This document shows, one piece after another, positions 39,924 through 48,831 of a DNA stretch of 64,000 nt. The position numbers and the translations under genes are program-made. Position 1 is the first letter of the stretch. The number at the start of each line of letters is the position of its first letter. The notes below the pieces were generated by a model that made no database searches, was not told the DNA's origin, and was given only the letters and a program-made list of their open reading frames with translations. The DNA is taken from positions 47,057 through 111,056 of the forward strand of contig JAUJNH010000002.1 of NCBI GenBank assembly GCA_030448245.1, read 5' to 3'. The stretch is from Acidimicrobiales bacterium. Its GTDB lineage: Bacteria; Actinomycetota; Acidimicrobiia; Acidimicrobiales; JAUJNH01.

Positions 39924-41546
39924 ATGGGTGAACCGTCGTCGCCGGCCTCGGCGCCCCCGCCCTCCTCCCTGCGGGGCATGCTCGAGCTAAGGGCCCGTGA
40001 GCTGGGGGGCCGGCCGTTCCTCACCCTGCCCGACGCCACCCTCAGCTACGCCGAGACCGACGAGCTGGCCAACCGGGTCGCCTCGGTCCTGGGAGGCCTC
40101 GGCTACGGCGCCGGTGACATCGTGATGGTTCGGGCCGTCAACGGCTGGGCCATGGTCGCCGCCTGGTTCGGGTGCTCGAAGATCGGCGCCGTCTACCTGC
40201 CGTTGAACGCGCTGCTGACCGGCGAGCCGCTCCGCCAGGTCATGGCCCACTCCCGCAGCCGCATCATCCTCGTGCAGGACGCCCTGGCCGCCGACGTCGA
40301 GGCGGTGCGGGCCGGCGTGCCGGATCTGCGCGACGTGGTGGTGGTCGGTGGCCCCGGCGGCGGGCCGCCCCGCCTCGAGGACCTCCTCGACCAGGCCAGC
40401 AGCACCCCTCCACCCGCGCTGGTCGACGATCCCGGGGCGCCCACCAAGCTGATGTACACCTCGGGCACCACGGGAGTGCCGAAGGGGGCTGTCTGGAGTC
40501 GCAGCTGCGAGGCGCTGTGGGGTCGGTGCTACGGCGACGAGCTCATGCCGATCACCCGGGGGGAAGGGATCTACACGTGCCTCCCGCTCTTCCACGTCAC
40601 CTGCCAGGGAACCCTCCTGGCCACGCTGTGGCGGGGCGGCCGGCTGACCGTCGACTCGGGCTTCTCGCTGCTCTCGTTCTGGCGCCGCCTCCGCGAGGCC
40701 GACGCGGTGATGTTCACCTATGTCGGGACGATCCTGTCGGCGCTGGCCCGGCGCCCGCCCCACCCGTCGGACTCGGACAACCCGGTGCGCCAGATCCTGG
40801 GGGGTGCCGCCCCGACCGACCGGTGGCACGAGATCGAGGAGCGCTTCGACGTCCAGATCATGGAGACCTGGGGCCAGACCGAGGTGGCGTCCTGCTACAC
40901 CTGGCCGAGCAGGGGCCTGCCCCAGCGGCCCGGCACGATTGGCACGCCCAGCGCCCGGTGCGAGGGCCGGATCGCCGACGAGGCTGGCCAGCCGCTCGGG
41001 CCCGAGCGGCCGGGCGAGCTGTGGCTCAAGCCCGTCGGGCCGCACGTCATGTTCGACGGCTACCTGGGCGAGGAGGGCCTCGCCGCTCCCACCCGCGAGT
41101 CCTTCACCGAGGACGGCTGGTACCGCACCGGTGATCTGATGGCCTGGACCGACGACGGCGACCTGTCCTTCGTCGGCCGCCATCGCGACGCCATCCGCCG
41201 GGCCGGGGAGATGATCGCGCCGTCCTTCATCGAAGAGGCCGCCCTCGCCCACCCTTGGGTGGTCGAGGCGGCGGCGATCGGCGTGCCCGCCGACGACGGC
41301 GTCGAGGAGGAGGTGCTGCTGTGCGTGGTGGCGCCCGAGGGCATCGAGCTGGACCTGGCCGAGGTGGCTTCGTTCCTGGGCCAGGCCCTGCCCCCCTACC
41401 TGGTGCCCCGGTGGCTGCGAGCCCACCTCGAGCTGCCGAAGACGCCCACCACCAGGGTTCGCAAGTTCGAGCTGCGGGCGCTGGGCACGTCTGGTGCCTG
41501 GGACACCCGGCGGCGGCGCTGGGCCCCCGCCCCCGAATCCACCTAG
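39924..41546 (+). CDS. AMP-binding acyl-CoA synthetase (CaiC-like)
   Basis: Adenylate-forming enzyme of 540 aa that activates a carboxylic acid with ATP to an acyl-AMP and transfers it to a thiol. P-loop-like motif MYTSGTTGVPKGAVWS (residue about 178), LPLFHVTCQGTLLATLWRGG, QIMETWGQTEVASC, YRTGDLMAWTDDGDLSFVGRHRDAIRRAGE (hinge), and C-terminal catalytic Lys region PKTPTTRVRKFELR. Residues resemble carnitine/crotonobetaine CoA-ligase types, but substrate is not predictable. An acyl carrier protein gene follows 27 bases later, so the acyl group may be loaded on that carrier instead of CoA. Divergent from the peroxiredoxin-like gene. Confidence 0.9.
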   Translation: MGEPSSPASAPPPSSLRGMLELRARELGGRPFLTLPDATLSYAETDELANRVASVLGGLGYGAGDIVMVRAVNGWAMVAAWFGCSKIGAVYLPLNALLTGEPLRQVMAHSRSRIILVQDALAADVEAVRAGVPDLRDVVVVGGPGGGPPRLEDLLDQASSTPPPALVDDPGAPTKLMYTSGTTGVPKGAVWSRSCEALWGRCYGDELMPITRGEGIYTCLPLFHVTCQGTLLATLWRGGRLTVDSGFSLLSFWRRLREADAVMFTYVGTILSALARRPPHPSDSDNPVRQILGGAAPTDRWHEIEERFDVQIMETWGQTEVASCYTWPSRGLPQRPGTIGTPSARCEGRIADEAGQPLGPERPGELWLKPVGPHVMFDGYLGEEGLAAPTRESFTEDGWYRTGDLMAWTDDGDLSFVGRHRDAIRRAGEMIAPSFIEEAALAHPWVVEAAAIGVPADDGVEEEVLLCVVAPEGIELDLAEVASFLGQALPPYLVPRWLRAHLELPKTPTTRVRKFELRALGTSGAWDTRRRRWAPAPEST

Positions 41547-41573
41547 CCCACCCGTCGCCGGTAGGTTCCCGCC

Positions 41574-41858
41574 GTGCCCGAACCCCGAGACCCCGAGGAG
41601 CTCCGGCGAGCGTTCGCCGAGACCGTCGCCGAGATCCTGGGCATCGAGCCCAGCGAGGTGCGGCCGGAGCGGACCTGGGACGAGCTCCACGCCGACTCGC
41701 TGGCCTTGACCGAGATCTCCCTGATCCTCGACGACGCCTTTGGTATCCGCCTCCCCGACGTGGCTCCCGAGGACATGAAGACGGTGGGCGACGCCCTGGT
41801 CCTGGTCGAGAAGGCCGTGGCCGAACGGTCGGCCACCAGCGGCTCGACGTCCGGCTGA
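41574..41858 (+). CDS. acyl carrier protein
   Basis: 94 aa. Four-helix ACP: LRRAFAETVAEILGIEPSEV, then DELHADSLALTEISLILDDA with the DSL serine (residue about 43) for phosphopantetheine, and the final helix TVGDALVLVEKAVAE. Start is leaderless: TAGGTT at 41562-41567 six bases before GTG 41574. It follows an acyl-CoA synthetase-like gene, so the pair probably loads and carries a specific acyl chain for a pathway not encoded here (no ketosynthase nearby). Confidence 0.9.
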   Translation: MPEPRDPEELRRAFAETVAEILGIEPSEVRPERTWDELHADSLALTEISLILDDAFGIRLPDVAPEDMKTVGDALVLVEKAVAERSATSGSTSG

Positions 41859-41885
41859 GGGTCACGGGCGGCGCAGGCTCCGACG

Positions 41886-42908
41886 ATGCCCAGCTCGAGC
41901 CGGCGAACGGGCTCGCGATGTCTCGGAGCCAGCACGGCGGTGGCCTGGCTGCTCCTGACCGCCGCCTGCTCGTCGGGCCCGGCCCCTGCCCGAACCGACG
42001 TCCCCGAGCCGGCCGTGTCGCCGGCGGTCACCGAGGCGCCGGCCGGACGCGTGGTGCCGCTTGCCGGCCAGCCCGAAGGGCTGGTGGTCGACGGACCCAC
42101 CCGAACCATCGCGGCTGGCGTCAGGAACCCGGACGGCCTGGCCCTGGTCGACGTCGACACCGGCGTCGAACGCACCCGCCGCCCGTTCGCCGGCTCGCCT
42201 CGCCACCTCCAGCTGGCCCGTCCCGGCGGACCGGTCCTGGTGCCCGCCGAGGGCACCGACCGGCTCTACCAGGTGGTGCTGCCCGGCGGAGACCTCGTCG
42301 GGGACGTCGGCGTCGGCCGCCAGCCCCATGATGCCGCGGCCGCCGGTGGTCGCATCTTCGTCGGTGACGAGCTGGCCGACCGGGTGTCGGTGGTCGAAGG
42401 GGACCGCCGGGTGGCCCAGCTGCCGGCGCCCGTCATGCCCGGTGGGGTGGCCGCCGCCCTCGACGGCTCGGTCGTCGTGGCCGTCGGCGTGCGGGGGCGG
42501 GAGATCGAGGCGTACCGCCCCGACGGGACGTCCACCGGACGGACCCGATGCGGTGTCGGCCCCACCCACGTTCGGGCGGGACCTGACGGCCGCTTCTACG
42601 TGACCGACACCCAGGGCGACGCGCTGTTGGTCTTCGAGGTCGGCCCCGACGGGCCTCGGCAGGTGGCCAAGGTTGCCGCCGAGGGAGCCCCGTACGGCCT
42701 GGCCATCGACAGCGTTCGCCGCGTCGCCTACGTCACGCTCACGGCCACCAACCGGGTGCAGGCCTTCCGCCTCGACGGCCGCACGCCAAAGGCCGACCGG
42801 TCCTGGCCCACGCTCCGCCAGCCCAACGACGTGGGCGTTGATCCAGCCACCGGTCGCCTCGTGATCGCTGGCGCCGCCGACAGCGCCCTCCAGCTGATCG
42901 ACCCGTGA
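41886..42908 (+). CDS. beta-propeller (YncE/SMP-30-like) lipoprotein
   Basis: 340 aa. N-terminal signal with lipobox (WLLLTAACSSG), so surface- or membrane-anchored. The rest is seven-bladed-propeller-like: repeated units such as LAGQPEGLVVDGPTRTIAAG, DVGVGRQPHDAAAAGGRIFV, GVGPTHVRAGPDGRFYVTDT, AEGAPYGLAIDSVRRVAYVT and LRQPNDVGVDPATGRLVI, each ending in short beta strands. Such proteins bind small molecules or act as lactonases; no catalytic residues can be assigned. Follows the ACP gene on the same strand after 27 bases. Confidence 0.85.
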   Translation: MPSSSRRTGSRCLGASTAVAWLLLTAACSSGPAPARTDVPEPAVSPAVTEAPAGRVVPLAGQPEGLVVDGPTRTIAAGVRNPDGLALVDVDTGVERTRRPFAGSPRHLQLARPGGPVLVPAEGTDRLYQVVLPGGDLVGDVGVGRQPHDAAAAGGRIFVGDELADRVSVVEGDRRVAQLPAPVMPGGVAAALDGSVVVAVGVRGREIEAYRPDGTSTGRTRCGVGPTHVRAGPDGRFYVTDTQGDALLVFEVGPDGPRQVAKVAAEGAPYGLAIDSVRRVAYVTLTATNRVQAFRLDGRTPKADRSWPTLRQPNDVGVDPATGRLVIAGAADSALQLIDP

Positions 42909-42920
42909 GGGGCGTAGCGC

Positions 42921-43775
42921 TCAGGCGACGCTGAGGTCCTCGATCCCGCCCACCCGGACCGGGTCGCCCGGGGCCGTCTTCTTGGCCTTGCCCTGGCCCT
43001 GCCGCCGCTCGATCCACCGGGCCGAGGCCGACAGCAGCAGGTTGACGACCATGTAGATGGCGGCCCCGAAGATGAGGGCCTGCAGCGGGTTCTTCAGGAA
43101 CTGCCCGGCGAGGAAGGAGCGGCGGAGCAGCTCCTCCAGTCCGATGGCCACCCCCAGGCTGGTGTCCTTCAGCAGCACCACGAGCTGGCTGACCAGCGCC
43201 GGGATCATGCGGCGCACCGCCTGCGGGAACACCACGAGGCGCATGGCCTGCCCGTCGGTCATCCCCACGGCCAGGGCGGCCTCGGACTGGCCCCGGTCGA
43301 GCGACAGGATCCCGGCCCGGAAGATCTCGGCGAGCACGGCCGAGTTGTAGAGGACGAGGCCGGCGACCACGGCGCGGAACGGCTTGAAGTCGAGGCCGAT
43401 GTAGAAGAACAGGATCAGCACGACCAGGGGGACCCCGCGGAAGAACTGCAACCAGGTGGTGGCCACGAACCGCACCGGGGCCCGCTTCGAGAGGCGGGCG
43501 AAGGCGAGGACGACCCCGACGGCCACCGCCAGCAGCAGGCCCACCGCCGCGAGCTGGAGGGTGATCTTGAGGCCGCCCCAGAAGAAGCGCAACGCCTCAC
43601 CGCTGAAGAGGTCGGTCCACAGCTCCTTCTCGAGCTGCCCGTTGGCCTCGAAGCGGCGGTAGGCCACGTACAGCACCCAGGCGACCAGAGCGCCGCCAAC
43701 GGCCGTGGCGATGGCCACCCGCACCTTGCCCCGAGGACCGAGCGGGTCGGCGAAGGCGGTGATGGTCCCGCTCAT
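42921..43775 (-). CDS. gluD: glutamate-type amino acid ABC transporter permease (GluD-like)
   Basis: 284 aa HisM-type permease with an N-terminal helix (VAIATAVGGALVAWVLYVAY) and about five further helices. The domain start (FFWGGLKITLQLAAVGLLLAVAVG) and the conserved loop DRGQSEAALAVGMTDGQAMRLVVFPQAVRRMIPALVSQ match polar amino acid permeases. It is the last gene of a four-gene operon in the gluABCD order of Corynebacterium (ATPase, binding protein, two permeases) and overlaps gluC by 4 bases (43772-43775). The tail is basic (RRQGQGKAKKTA). Confidence 0.88.
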   Translation of the reverse strand: MSGTITAFADPLGPRGKVRVAIATAVGGALVAWVLYVAYRRFEANGQLEKELWTDLFSGEALRFFWGGLKITLQLAAVGLLLAVAVGVVLAFARLSKRAPVRFVATTWLQFFRGVPLVVLILFFYIGLDFKPFRAVVAGLVLYNSAVLAEIFRAGILSLDRGQSEAALAVGMTDGQAMRLVVFPQAVRRMIPALVSQLVVLLKDTSLGVAIGLEELLRRSFLAGQFLKNPLQALIFGAAIYMVVNLLLSASARWIERRQGQGKAKKTAPGDPVRVGGIEDLSVA

Positions 43776-44416
43776 CGGCGGATCGCCACCTTCCGCTCGA
43801 TGACCCCGATGGCCGCCGACGAGGACAGGGTCAGGATCAGGTAGGCGGCCGCCACGCCGGCGAAGAGCGGGATCGCCTCACCGGTCTGGTTGGCGAGGTC
43901 GTTGAAGACCCGAGCGAGCTCGACCACGGCGACCGTGTAGGCGATCGAGGTGTTCTTCGTGAGGGCGATGAACAGCGAACCGAGCGGCGCCACCACCGTC
44001 CGCAGGGCCTGCGGCAGCACGATCGTGCCGAGGACCTGGGGGAAGGTCAGGCCGAGGGCGCGCGCCGCCTCGGCCTGGCCAGCCGCAACGCTGTTGATGC
44101 CGCTGCGCACGGTCTCGGCGACAAAGGCGCTCGTGTAGCACCCGAGGACGATCACCGAGGACGTGAAGGGGAAGTAGCTGATGCCGATCTTGGTGAACCC
44201 GAAGAAGAACACGAAGAACAGCACGGTCAGCGGGATGTTCCGCAGCGCCTCGGTCCAGACCGTCCCCACCCAGCGCAGCGGCGGGATGGGACTGACGCGC
44301 AGGCCGGCGACGAACGTCCCCAGGACAAAGGCGACCAGGTAGGAGAGGACGGCCAGGGACGCCGTGGTGCGGAGCCCCCGGCCGAACAGGTCGAAGTTGT
44401 CGAAGACGACCCCCAC
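43772..44416 (-). CDS. gluC: glutamate-type amino acid ABC transporter permease (GluC-like)
   Basis: 214 aa HisM-type permease. Starts MGVVFDNFDLFGRGLRTTAS, then five membrane helices, with SVAAGQAEAARALGLTFPQVLGTIVLPQALRTV as the ATPase-docking loop. Slightly shorter than gluD, as usual. It lies between the binding protein (stop 44429, 12 bases upstream) and gluD (4-base overlap). The heterodimer of GluC and GluD would form the channel for glutamate or related amino acids. Confidence 0.9.
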   Translation of the reverse strand: MGVVFDNFDLFGRGLRTTASLAVLSYLVAFVLGTFVAGLRVSPIPPLRWVGTVWTEALRNIPLTVLFFVFFFGFTKIGISYFPFTSSVIVLGCYTSAFVAETVRSGINSVAAGQAEAARALGLTFPQVLGTIVLPQALRTVVAPLGSLFIALTKNTSIAYTVAVVELARVFNDLANQTGEAIPLFAGVAAAYLILTLSSSAAIGVIERKVAIRR

Positions 44417-44428
44417 CGAGGGCGGCGG

Positions 44429-45322
44429 CTAGTACCGGTTGACCGGGGGCGGCGTCGGCGTCGGGATCTCGGTCGGCTTGCCGACCTCCTTCTCGAAAAT
44501 CTTGGCCCAGGTGCCATCCCGGTAGGCCTTGTCCAGCACGTCGTTCACGAAGTTCCGGAACGCGGTGTCGTCCTTCTTCACGCCGATGCCGTACGGCTCC
44601 TGGGTGAACGTCTCACCGACCAGCTTGAACTGGCCCGGGCTGTCCTTGAGGAAGCCGAGCAGGATGACGTTGTCGGTGCTGACCGCTTCGACCCGGCCGT
44701 CCTTCAGGGCCTCGACGCACTTGGAGTAGGTGTCGAACAGGATCGACAAGTCGGCGGTGGGCGCGCGCTCCTGGAGGGTCTTGAGCGGCGTCGACCCGAG
44801 CACCGTGCAGACCTTCTTCCCGCTCAGGCTGGACAGGTCGGTGATGGCGGTGTTGTCCTTCTTCACCAGGATCGACTGACCGGCGATGTAGTACGGGCCG
44901 GCGAAAGCCACCTTCTGCTTGCGGGTGTCGTTGATCGTGTAGGTGGCCGCCACGAGGTCGACCTTGCCGTCGATGATCGACTGCTCGCGCACGGCCGACG
45001 GCGTCTCGACGAACTCGGTCTTGCCGCTCAGGTTGCTGCCGAAGATGGCGGTGGCCACGAGCTTCGCGATCTCGACGTCGAAGCCCTCGGGCTGGCCCGA
45101 CAGCCCCTTCAGGCCGAACAGGGGCTGGTCGAACTTGGTGCCGATGATGATCTTGCCCTTCTTCTGGAGGGCGTCCATGGTCGTGCCGGCCGCGAAGGTG
45201 GACGGCGTCGAGCTCCCTCCGCCCGCGGTGGCGCCGGTGCCGCCCTCCGAGGTGTCGTCGCTTCCGCAGCCGGCGATGAGCATGGTGACGCTCAGCAGGG
45301 CCAACAGCATCTTCTTGTGCAT
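44429..45322 (-). CDS. gluB: glutamate-binding lipoprotein (GluB-like)
   Basis: 297 aa SBP_bac_3-type binding protein. Lipoprotein signal (LLALLSVTMLIAGCGSDD), Ser/Thr/Gly-rich linker, then IIIGTKFDQPLFGLKGLSGQPEGFDVEIAKLV, DLVAATYTINDTRKQKVAFAGPYYIAGQ, DLSSLSGKKVCTVLGSTPLKTLQE, typical for glutamate/glutamine binders. ATG 45322 is used because AGGAGA lies 4 bases upstream; the frame also allows ATG 45349, which overlaps the ATPase stop. The Cys at KKVCTV is common in the family. Confidence 0.9.
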   Translation of the reverse strand: MHKKMLLALLSVTMLIAGCGSDDTSEGGTGATAGGGSSTPSTFAAGTTMDALQKKGKIIIGTKFDQPLFGLKGLSGQPEGFDVEIAKLVATAIFGSNLSGKTEFVETPSAVREQSIIDGKVDLVAATYTINDTRKQKVAFAGPYYIAGQSILVKKDNTAITDLSSLSGKKVCTVLGSTPLKTLQERAPTADLSILFDTYSKCVEALKDGRVEAVSTDNVILLGFLKDSPGQFKLVGETFTQEPYGIGVKKDDTAFRNFVNDVLDKAYRDGTWAKIFEKEVGKPTEIPTPTPPPVNRY

Positions 45323-45348
45323 GGTTCTCCTCTTGTTCGTGGTGGACA

Positions 45349-46194
45349 TCAGTGGCTCAGGATCTTGGACAGGAAGCTCTGGGCCCGCTCGGTGCGCGGG
45401 TTGGAGAAGAACTGGTCGGGGGCCGCCTCCTCGACCACGCGGCCCGCCTCCAGGAACACGACCCGCTGCGCCGCCTTGCGGGCGAAGCCCATCTCGTGGG
45501 TCACGACCACCATGGTGGTGCCTTCCTCGGCCAGGCCGATCATGACGTCGAGGACCTCGCTGATCATCTCGGGGTCCAGAGCCGAGGTGGGCTCGTCGAA
45601 GAGCATCACCTTGGGCTGCATGGCGAGGGCCCGGGCGATGGCGGCCCGCTGCTGCTGGCCGCCGGACAGCTCTGCCGGGTAGCGGTCGGCCTTGTCGCCG
45701 ATGCCGACCCGCTCGAGCAGGGCTCGGGCCCGCGTCGAGGCCTCGGCTTTGGAGAGGCCTCGGACCTTGGCGGGACCCAGCGTGCAGTTCTCGAGGATGG
45801 TCTTGTGGGCGAACAGGTTGAACGACTGGAAGACCATGCCGACGTCGGCGCGGTGGCGGGCGAGCGCCTTGCCCTCTCGGGGCAGCGGCTTCCCGTCGAC
45901 CAGGACCCTCCCGCCGTCGACGGGTTGCAGGCCGTTGATGCAGCGGATCAGCGTGGACTTGCCGGAGCCGGAGGGACCGAGGAGGACCACCACCTCACCG
46001 TGGTTGATGACCAGGTTGATGTCGTGCAGCACCCGGACGGGGCCGAAGGAGGACGTCACGCCGTCGAGCTCGACGAGCGGCGTGGCTGCGCTCGCTCGGC
46101 GCCCGTTGGTGCCGGCAGCCGGCGCGTCGCTCCCTTCGGCCGTCGCCGACTGCGGCTCGCCCGGGCGTGCGGCGGTCAGCTCTTCGTCGGACAC
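45349..46194 (-). CDS. gluA: glutamate-type amino acid ABC transporter ATPase (GluA-like)
   Basis: 281 aa. Walker A GPSGSGKST, Q-loop MVFQSFNLFAHKTILEN, signature LSGGQQQRAAIARAL, Walker B VMLFDEPTSALDPEM and H-loop VTHEMGFARKAA identify the GlnQ/GluA class. The first about 38 residues (SDEELTAARPGEPQSATAEG and a Gly/Ala stretch) are an extra polar leader not needed for the fold. GTG 46194 is taken as start; an in-frame upstream extension has no ribosome site. It is the first gene of the operon; a GlnR-like DNA element lies 53-72 bases upstream. Confidence 0.88.
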   Translation of the reverse strand: MSDEELTAARPGEPQSATAEGSDAPAAGTNGRRASAATPLVELDGVTSSFGPVRVLHDINLVINHGEVVVLLGPSGSGKSTLIRCINGLQPVDGGRVLVDGKPLPREGKALARHRADVGMVFQSFNLFAHKTILENCTLGPAKVRGLSKAEASTRARALLERVGIGDKADRYPAELSGGQQQRAAIARALAMQPKVMLFDEPTSALDPEMISEVLDVMIGLAEEGTTMVVVTHEMGFARKAAQRVVFLEAGRVVEEAAPDQFFSNPRTERAQSFLSKILSH

Positions 46195-46246
46195 GACCCC
46201 GGCTTCGTCATGTCGGCACGGTAACCCGACGGCGACGCAACGTGAG

Positions 46247-46266
46247 GACAGAAACGTTTTTGTCAC
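46247..46266. promoter_or_regulatory. GlnR-box-like/inverted repeat between gluA and the MpaB-like gene
   Basis: The plus strand reads GAAAC (46251-46255), six bases, GTCAC (46262-46266), the GaAAC-n6-GTnAC half-site spacing described for actinobacterial GlnR. The same bases form a near-perfect inverted repeat (GACA...AAACGTTT...TGTC, 46247-46264, one mismatch) and the only T-rich patch in the region. It sits 53-72 bases before the glutamate transporter operon, a plausible nitrogen-controlled promoter. Confidence 0.4.
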
Positions 46267-46326
46267 CGTGCGTCCGGTTGCCGCGGCTGCTAGGTCTTGC
46301 CGGCGCACCGTCGGTACCGTTGCTCC

Positions 46327-47286
46327 GTGGCTTCCCGCCCGCCGTGGACCCCGCCGACGCCCAGCTCGGCCGAGGCGGCCGTCGGTCTCGCGGCCGGCCT
46401 CGCCGGGCGAGCTGCCGCCCCGTTGGCGCAGCGGGCCGTGAAGGGCGGGATGGCCAGGCTGTTCCGCGGCGAGCGGACCCACGGCCCTGCACCCAAGGTC
46501 AGGTCCACGGGTGAGGCCGGCTGGTTCGGCCCCGCCAGCACCACCTGGCGGGTGCACGGTGACACCTGCATGTTCGTCGGCGGGATCGCGGCCCTGATGC
46601 TCCAGGCCCTCCACCCCCGCGCCCTGGCCGGCGTGGCCGACCACAGCGACTTCCGAGACGACCCGCTCGGCCGCCTGCGCCGAACGTCGGCCTTCATCGG
46701 CGCCACCGCCTACGGCACGGCGGCCGAGGCCGAGCGGGCCTGCGCCACGGTGCGACGGGTGCACAGGAAGGTGGTCGGCACCGCACCGGACGGCCGCCCC
46801 TACTCGGCCGACGAGCCGGAGCTGCTCGACTGGATCCACGTGGCCGAGTACGCGGCCTTCGCCGCCGCCCACCGCCGCTACGGCGCCGACCCGATGACCG
46901 ACGCCGAGCTGGACCGCTACGTCGCCGAGGTGGCCCGGGTCGCAGTGGAGCTCGGCGACCTGGAGCCGCCGCGCTCGTGGGCCGAGCTCGATGCGGCCCT
47001 CGGACGCCACCGGAGCCAGCTGGCGGTGGGCGAGCAGGCCCGGGCCGCGTGGAGGTTCCTGGACGAGGTGCGCCTGGTCCCGGCGGTGGTGCCCGCGTAC
47101 CGGGTGCTCTTCACCGGAGCCGTCGCCTGCCTCCCCCCGTGGGCGCAACGGCTGTGGGGCGTGCGGCCCCCGTCGACCGTCGAGGTCGCGGCTTGCCGTG
47201 CCCTGGTGCGCGGCCTCGGCGCCCTGATGGGTGAACCCCCCGGCCTCCACGCCGCCCGCACGCGGTCCCACACGCCCGCGGCCTGA
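46327..47286 (+). CDS. MpaB-like oxygenase (DUF2236) family protein
   Basis: 319 aa. DUF2236/MpaB/latex-clearing-protein-like all-alpha haem-dependent family: TWRVHGDTCMFVGGIAALMLQALHPRALAGVADHSDFR near residue 85 is the hallmark, followed by RTSAFIGATAYGTAAEAERACATVRRVH, DWIHVAEYAAFAAAHRRYG and the C-terminal region FTGAVACLPPWAQRLWGV. His residues in these blocks are candidates for haem or metal ligands. GTG 46327 has TACCGT six bases upstream (46315-46320), so leaderless. Divergent from gluA. Substrate unknown. Confidence 0.87.
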   Translation: MASRPPWTPPTPSSAEAAVGLAAGLAGRAAAPLAQRAVKGGMARLFRGERTHGPAPKVRSTGEAGWFGPASTTWRVHGDTCMFVGGIAALMLQALHPRALAGVADHSDFRDDPLGRLRRTSAFIGATAYGTAAEAERACATVRRVHRKVVGTAPDGRPYSADEPELLDWIHVAEYAAFAAAHRRYGADPMTDAELDRYVAEVARVAVELGDLEPPRSWAELDAALGRHRSQLAVGEQARAAWRFLDEVRLVPAVVPAYRVLFTGAVACLPPWAQRLWGVRPPSTVEVAACRALVRGLGALMGEPPGLHAARTRSHTPAA

Positions 47287-47334
47287 CCCTGCCCGATCGG
47301 CCCCGGCCAGCGCGCGCGGCCCCTGGCGGTGCAG

Positions 47335-48663
47335 TCAGGCGTCAACGTCCGCAGCATCGGCACGGCCGAGGGTGAGGATGAGGGCGCCGACAGCGGCGGC
47401 GATGGCCGAGGCAGCGAGGACGCCGATCTTGGCCTGATCGGTCAGGAGCGGGTCCTCGAAGGCGAGGCCGGTGATGAAGATCGACACGGTGAAGCCGATG
47501 CCGGCGAGAGCGGCCATGCCCAGGATGTGGCGGTTGGTGACCGAACCCGGAAGCCGGGCGATGCCGAGTCGCGTCGCCAGGGCGATGGCGCCGGCCACCC
47601 CGACCACCTTGCCGACCACCAGCCCGAGCACGACCCCGAGGGTGACGGGTGAGCTGGCGGCGTTGGCCAGGGTGTTTCCGGACACCACCACCCCGGCGTT
47701 GGCCAACGCGAAGACGGGGACGACGAGGTAGCTCGTCCACGGGTGCAGGAGGTCTTGCAGGCGCTCGGTCATCGGGATGGACTCCCTGATCCGGAACGAG
47801 ATGTCCCGCACCTCCGCCGCGGTGACATGGCGGTCGGCGGAGAGCTCGTCGGCGACCCGGTCGGCGTCGACGTCGGGCAGGAAGGGCCGCGCCGGCGTGA
47901 GGAGCCCCAGCGCCACCCCGGCGAGCGTGGCGTGAACCCCCGACTCGAACGTGGCCAGCCAGATGCCGGCGCCGAGGACGACGTAGACGGGCAGGAAGCG
48001 AACGCCGACCTGGCGGAGGAGGACGACCACCAGCAGGCCGGCGGCTGCTGCCGCGAGCCAGGAGCCGGCAAGACCGTCCGAGTAGAAGAGCGCGATGACG
48101 ACGATGGCCCCGACGTCGTCCACGATGGCCAGTCCCAGGAGGAGCACCTTGAGCTCGGCGGGCACGAAGCGGGCCAGCAGGGCGAGGACGCCCAGGGCGA
48201 AGGCCACGTCGGTGGCCATCGGGATGCCCCACCCGGCGGCCCCGTCGCCGCCGAGGGTCAGCGCCAGGTAGAGCAGAGCCGGCACCGCCATCCCGCCGAG
48301 GGCACCGGCTGCTGGGATGGCCGCCTCCTTGGCCGAGGTGAGCTGGCCGTTGGTCAGCTCCTGCTTGATCTCCAGCCCGATGACGAAGAAGAACAGGGTC
48401 ATCAGCCCGTCGTTCACCCAGTGGCGGAGATCCTCGGTCAGGTCGAGGCCGCCGACGCCGATGGTCAGCTCGGTCGTCCACAGGTCCCGGTAGGAAGCCG
48501 ACCACGGCGAGTTGGCCCACACCAGCGCCACCACGGCCGCGACGAGCAGCAGGATGCCGCTCGACGCCTCGACGTGCAGGAACCGGCTGATGGGGCGTGC
48601 CAGCGACCGGGCCAGGAAGCGATCGCTCCCCAGCCAGTTCGAGCGATCAGAAGCGACGGTCAT
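47335..48663 (-). CDS. nhaA: Na+/H+ antiporter NhaA
   Basis: 442 aa, with about 12 membrane helices. Family blocks: GILLLVAAVVALVWANSPW, WVNDGLMTLFFFVIGLEIKQEL, GWGIPMATDVAFALGVLALL, LLGLAIVDDVGAIVVIALFY with the double Asp (DD) ion-binding site, and RHILGMAALAGIGFTVSIFI. It exchanges external protons for internal Na+ and controls cytoplasmic pH and salt. The soluble region around 280-320 (FLPDVDADRVADELSADRHV) is longer than in E. coli, common in actinobacteria. ATG 48663 has GGAGA upstream. Convergent with the MpaB-like gene. Confidence 0.93.
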   Translation of the reverse strand: MTVASDRSNWLGSDRFLARSLARPISRFLHVEASSGILLLVAAVVALVWANSPWSASYRDLWTTELTIGVGGLDLTEDLRHWVNDGLMTLFFFVIGLEIKQELTNGQLTSAKEAAIPAAGALGGMAVPALLYLALTLGGDGAAGWGIPMATDVAFALGVLALLARFVPAELKVLLLGLAIVDDVGAIVVIALFYSDGLAGSWLAAAAAGLLVVVLLRQVGVRFLPVYVVLGAGIWLATFESGVHATLAGVALGLLTPARPFLPDVDADRVADELSADRHVTAAEVRDISFRIRESIPMTERLQDLLHPWTSYLVVPVFALANAGVVVSGNTLANAASSPVTLGVVLGLVVGKVVGVAGAIALATRLGIARLPGSVTNRHILGMAALAGIGFTVSIFITGLAFEDPLLTDQAKIGVLAASAIAAAVGALILTLGRADAADVDA

Positions 48664-48831
48664 GAAGGGTCTCCGGGGTCGACGAACTGGCTCGCCGACC
48701 AGGCTTCCCGGCACTCCGCTCCCGATTCTAGGCCCCGCTGCTCCTGCCAGGATCTCGTCGTGCCCCTCGGTCCTGGACAGCGGGTTCGTGTTCTGCCCGA
48801 CCCGGACTTCGGGCCAGGCCCGTGGCCCGTG

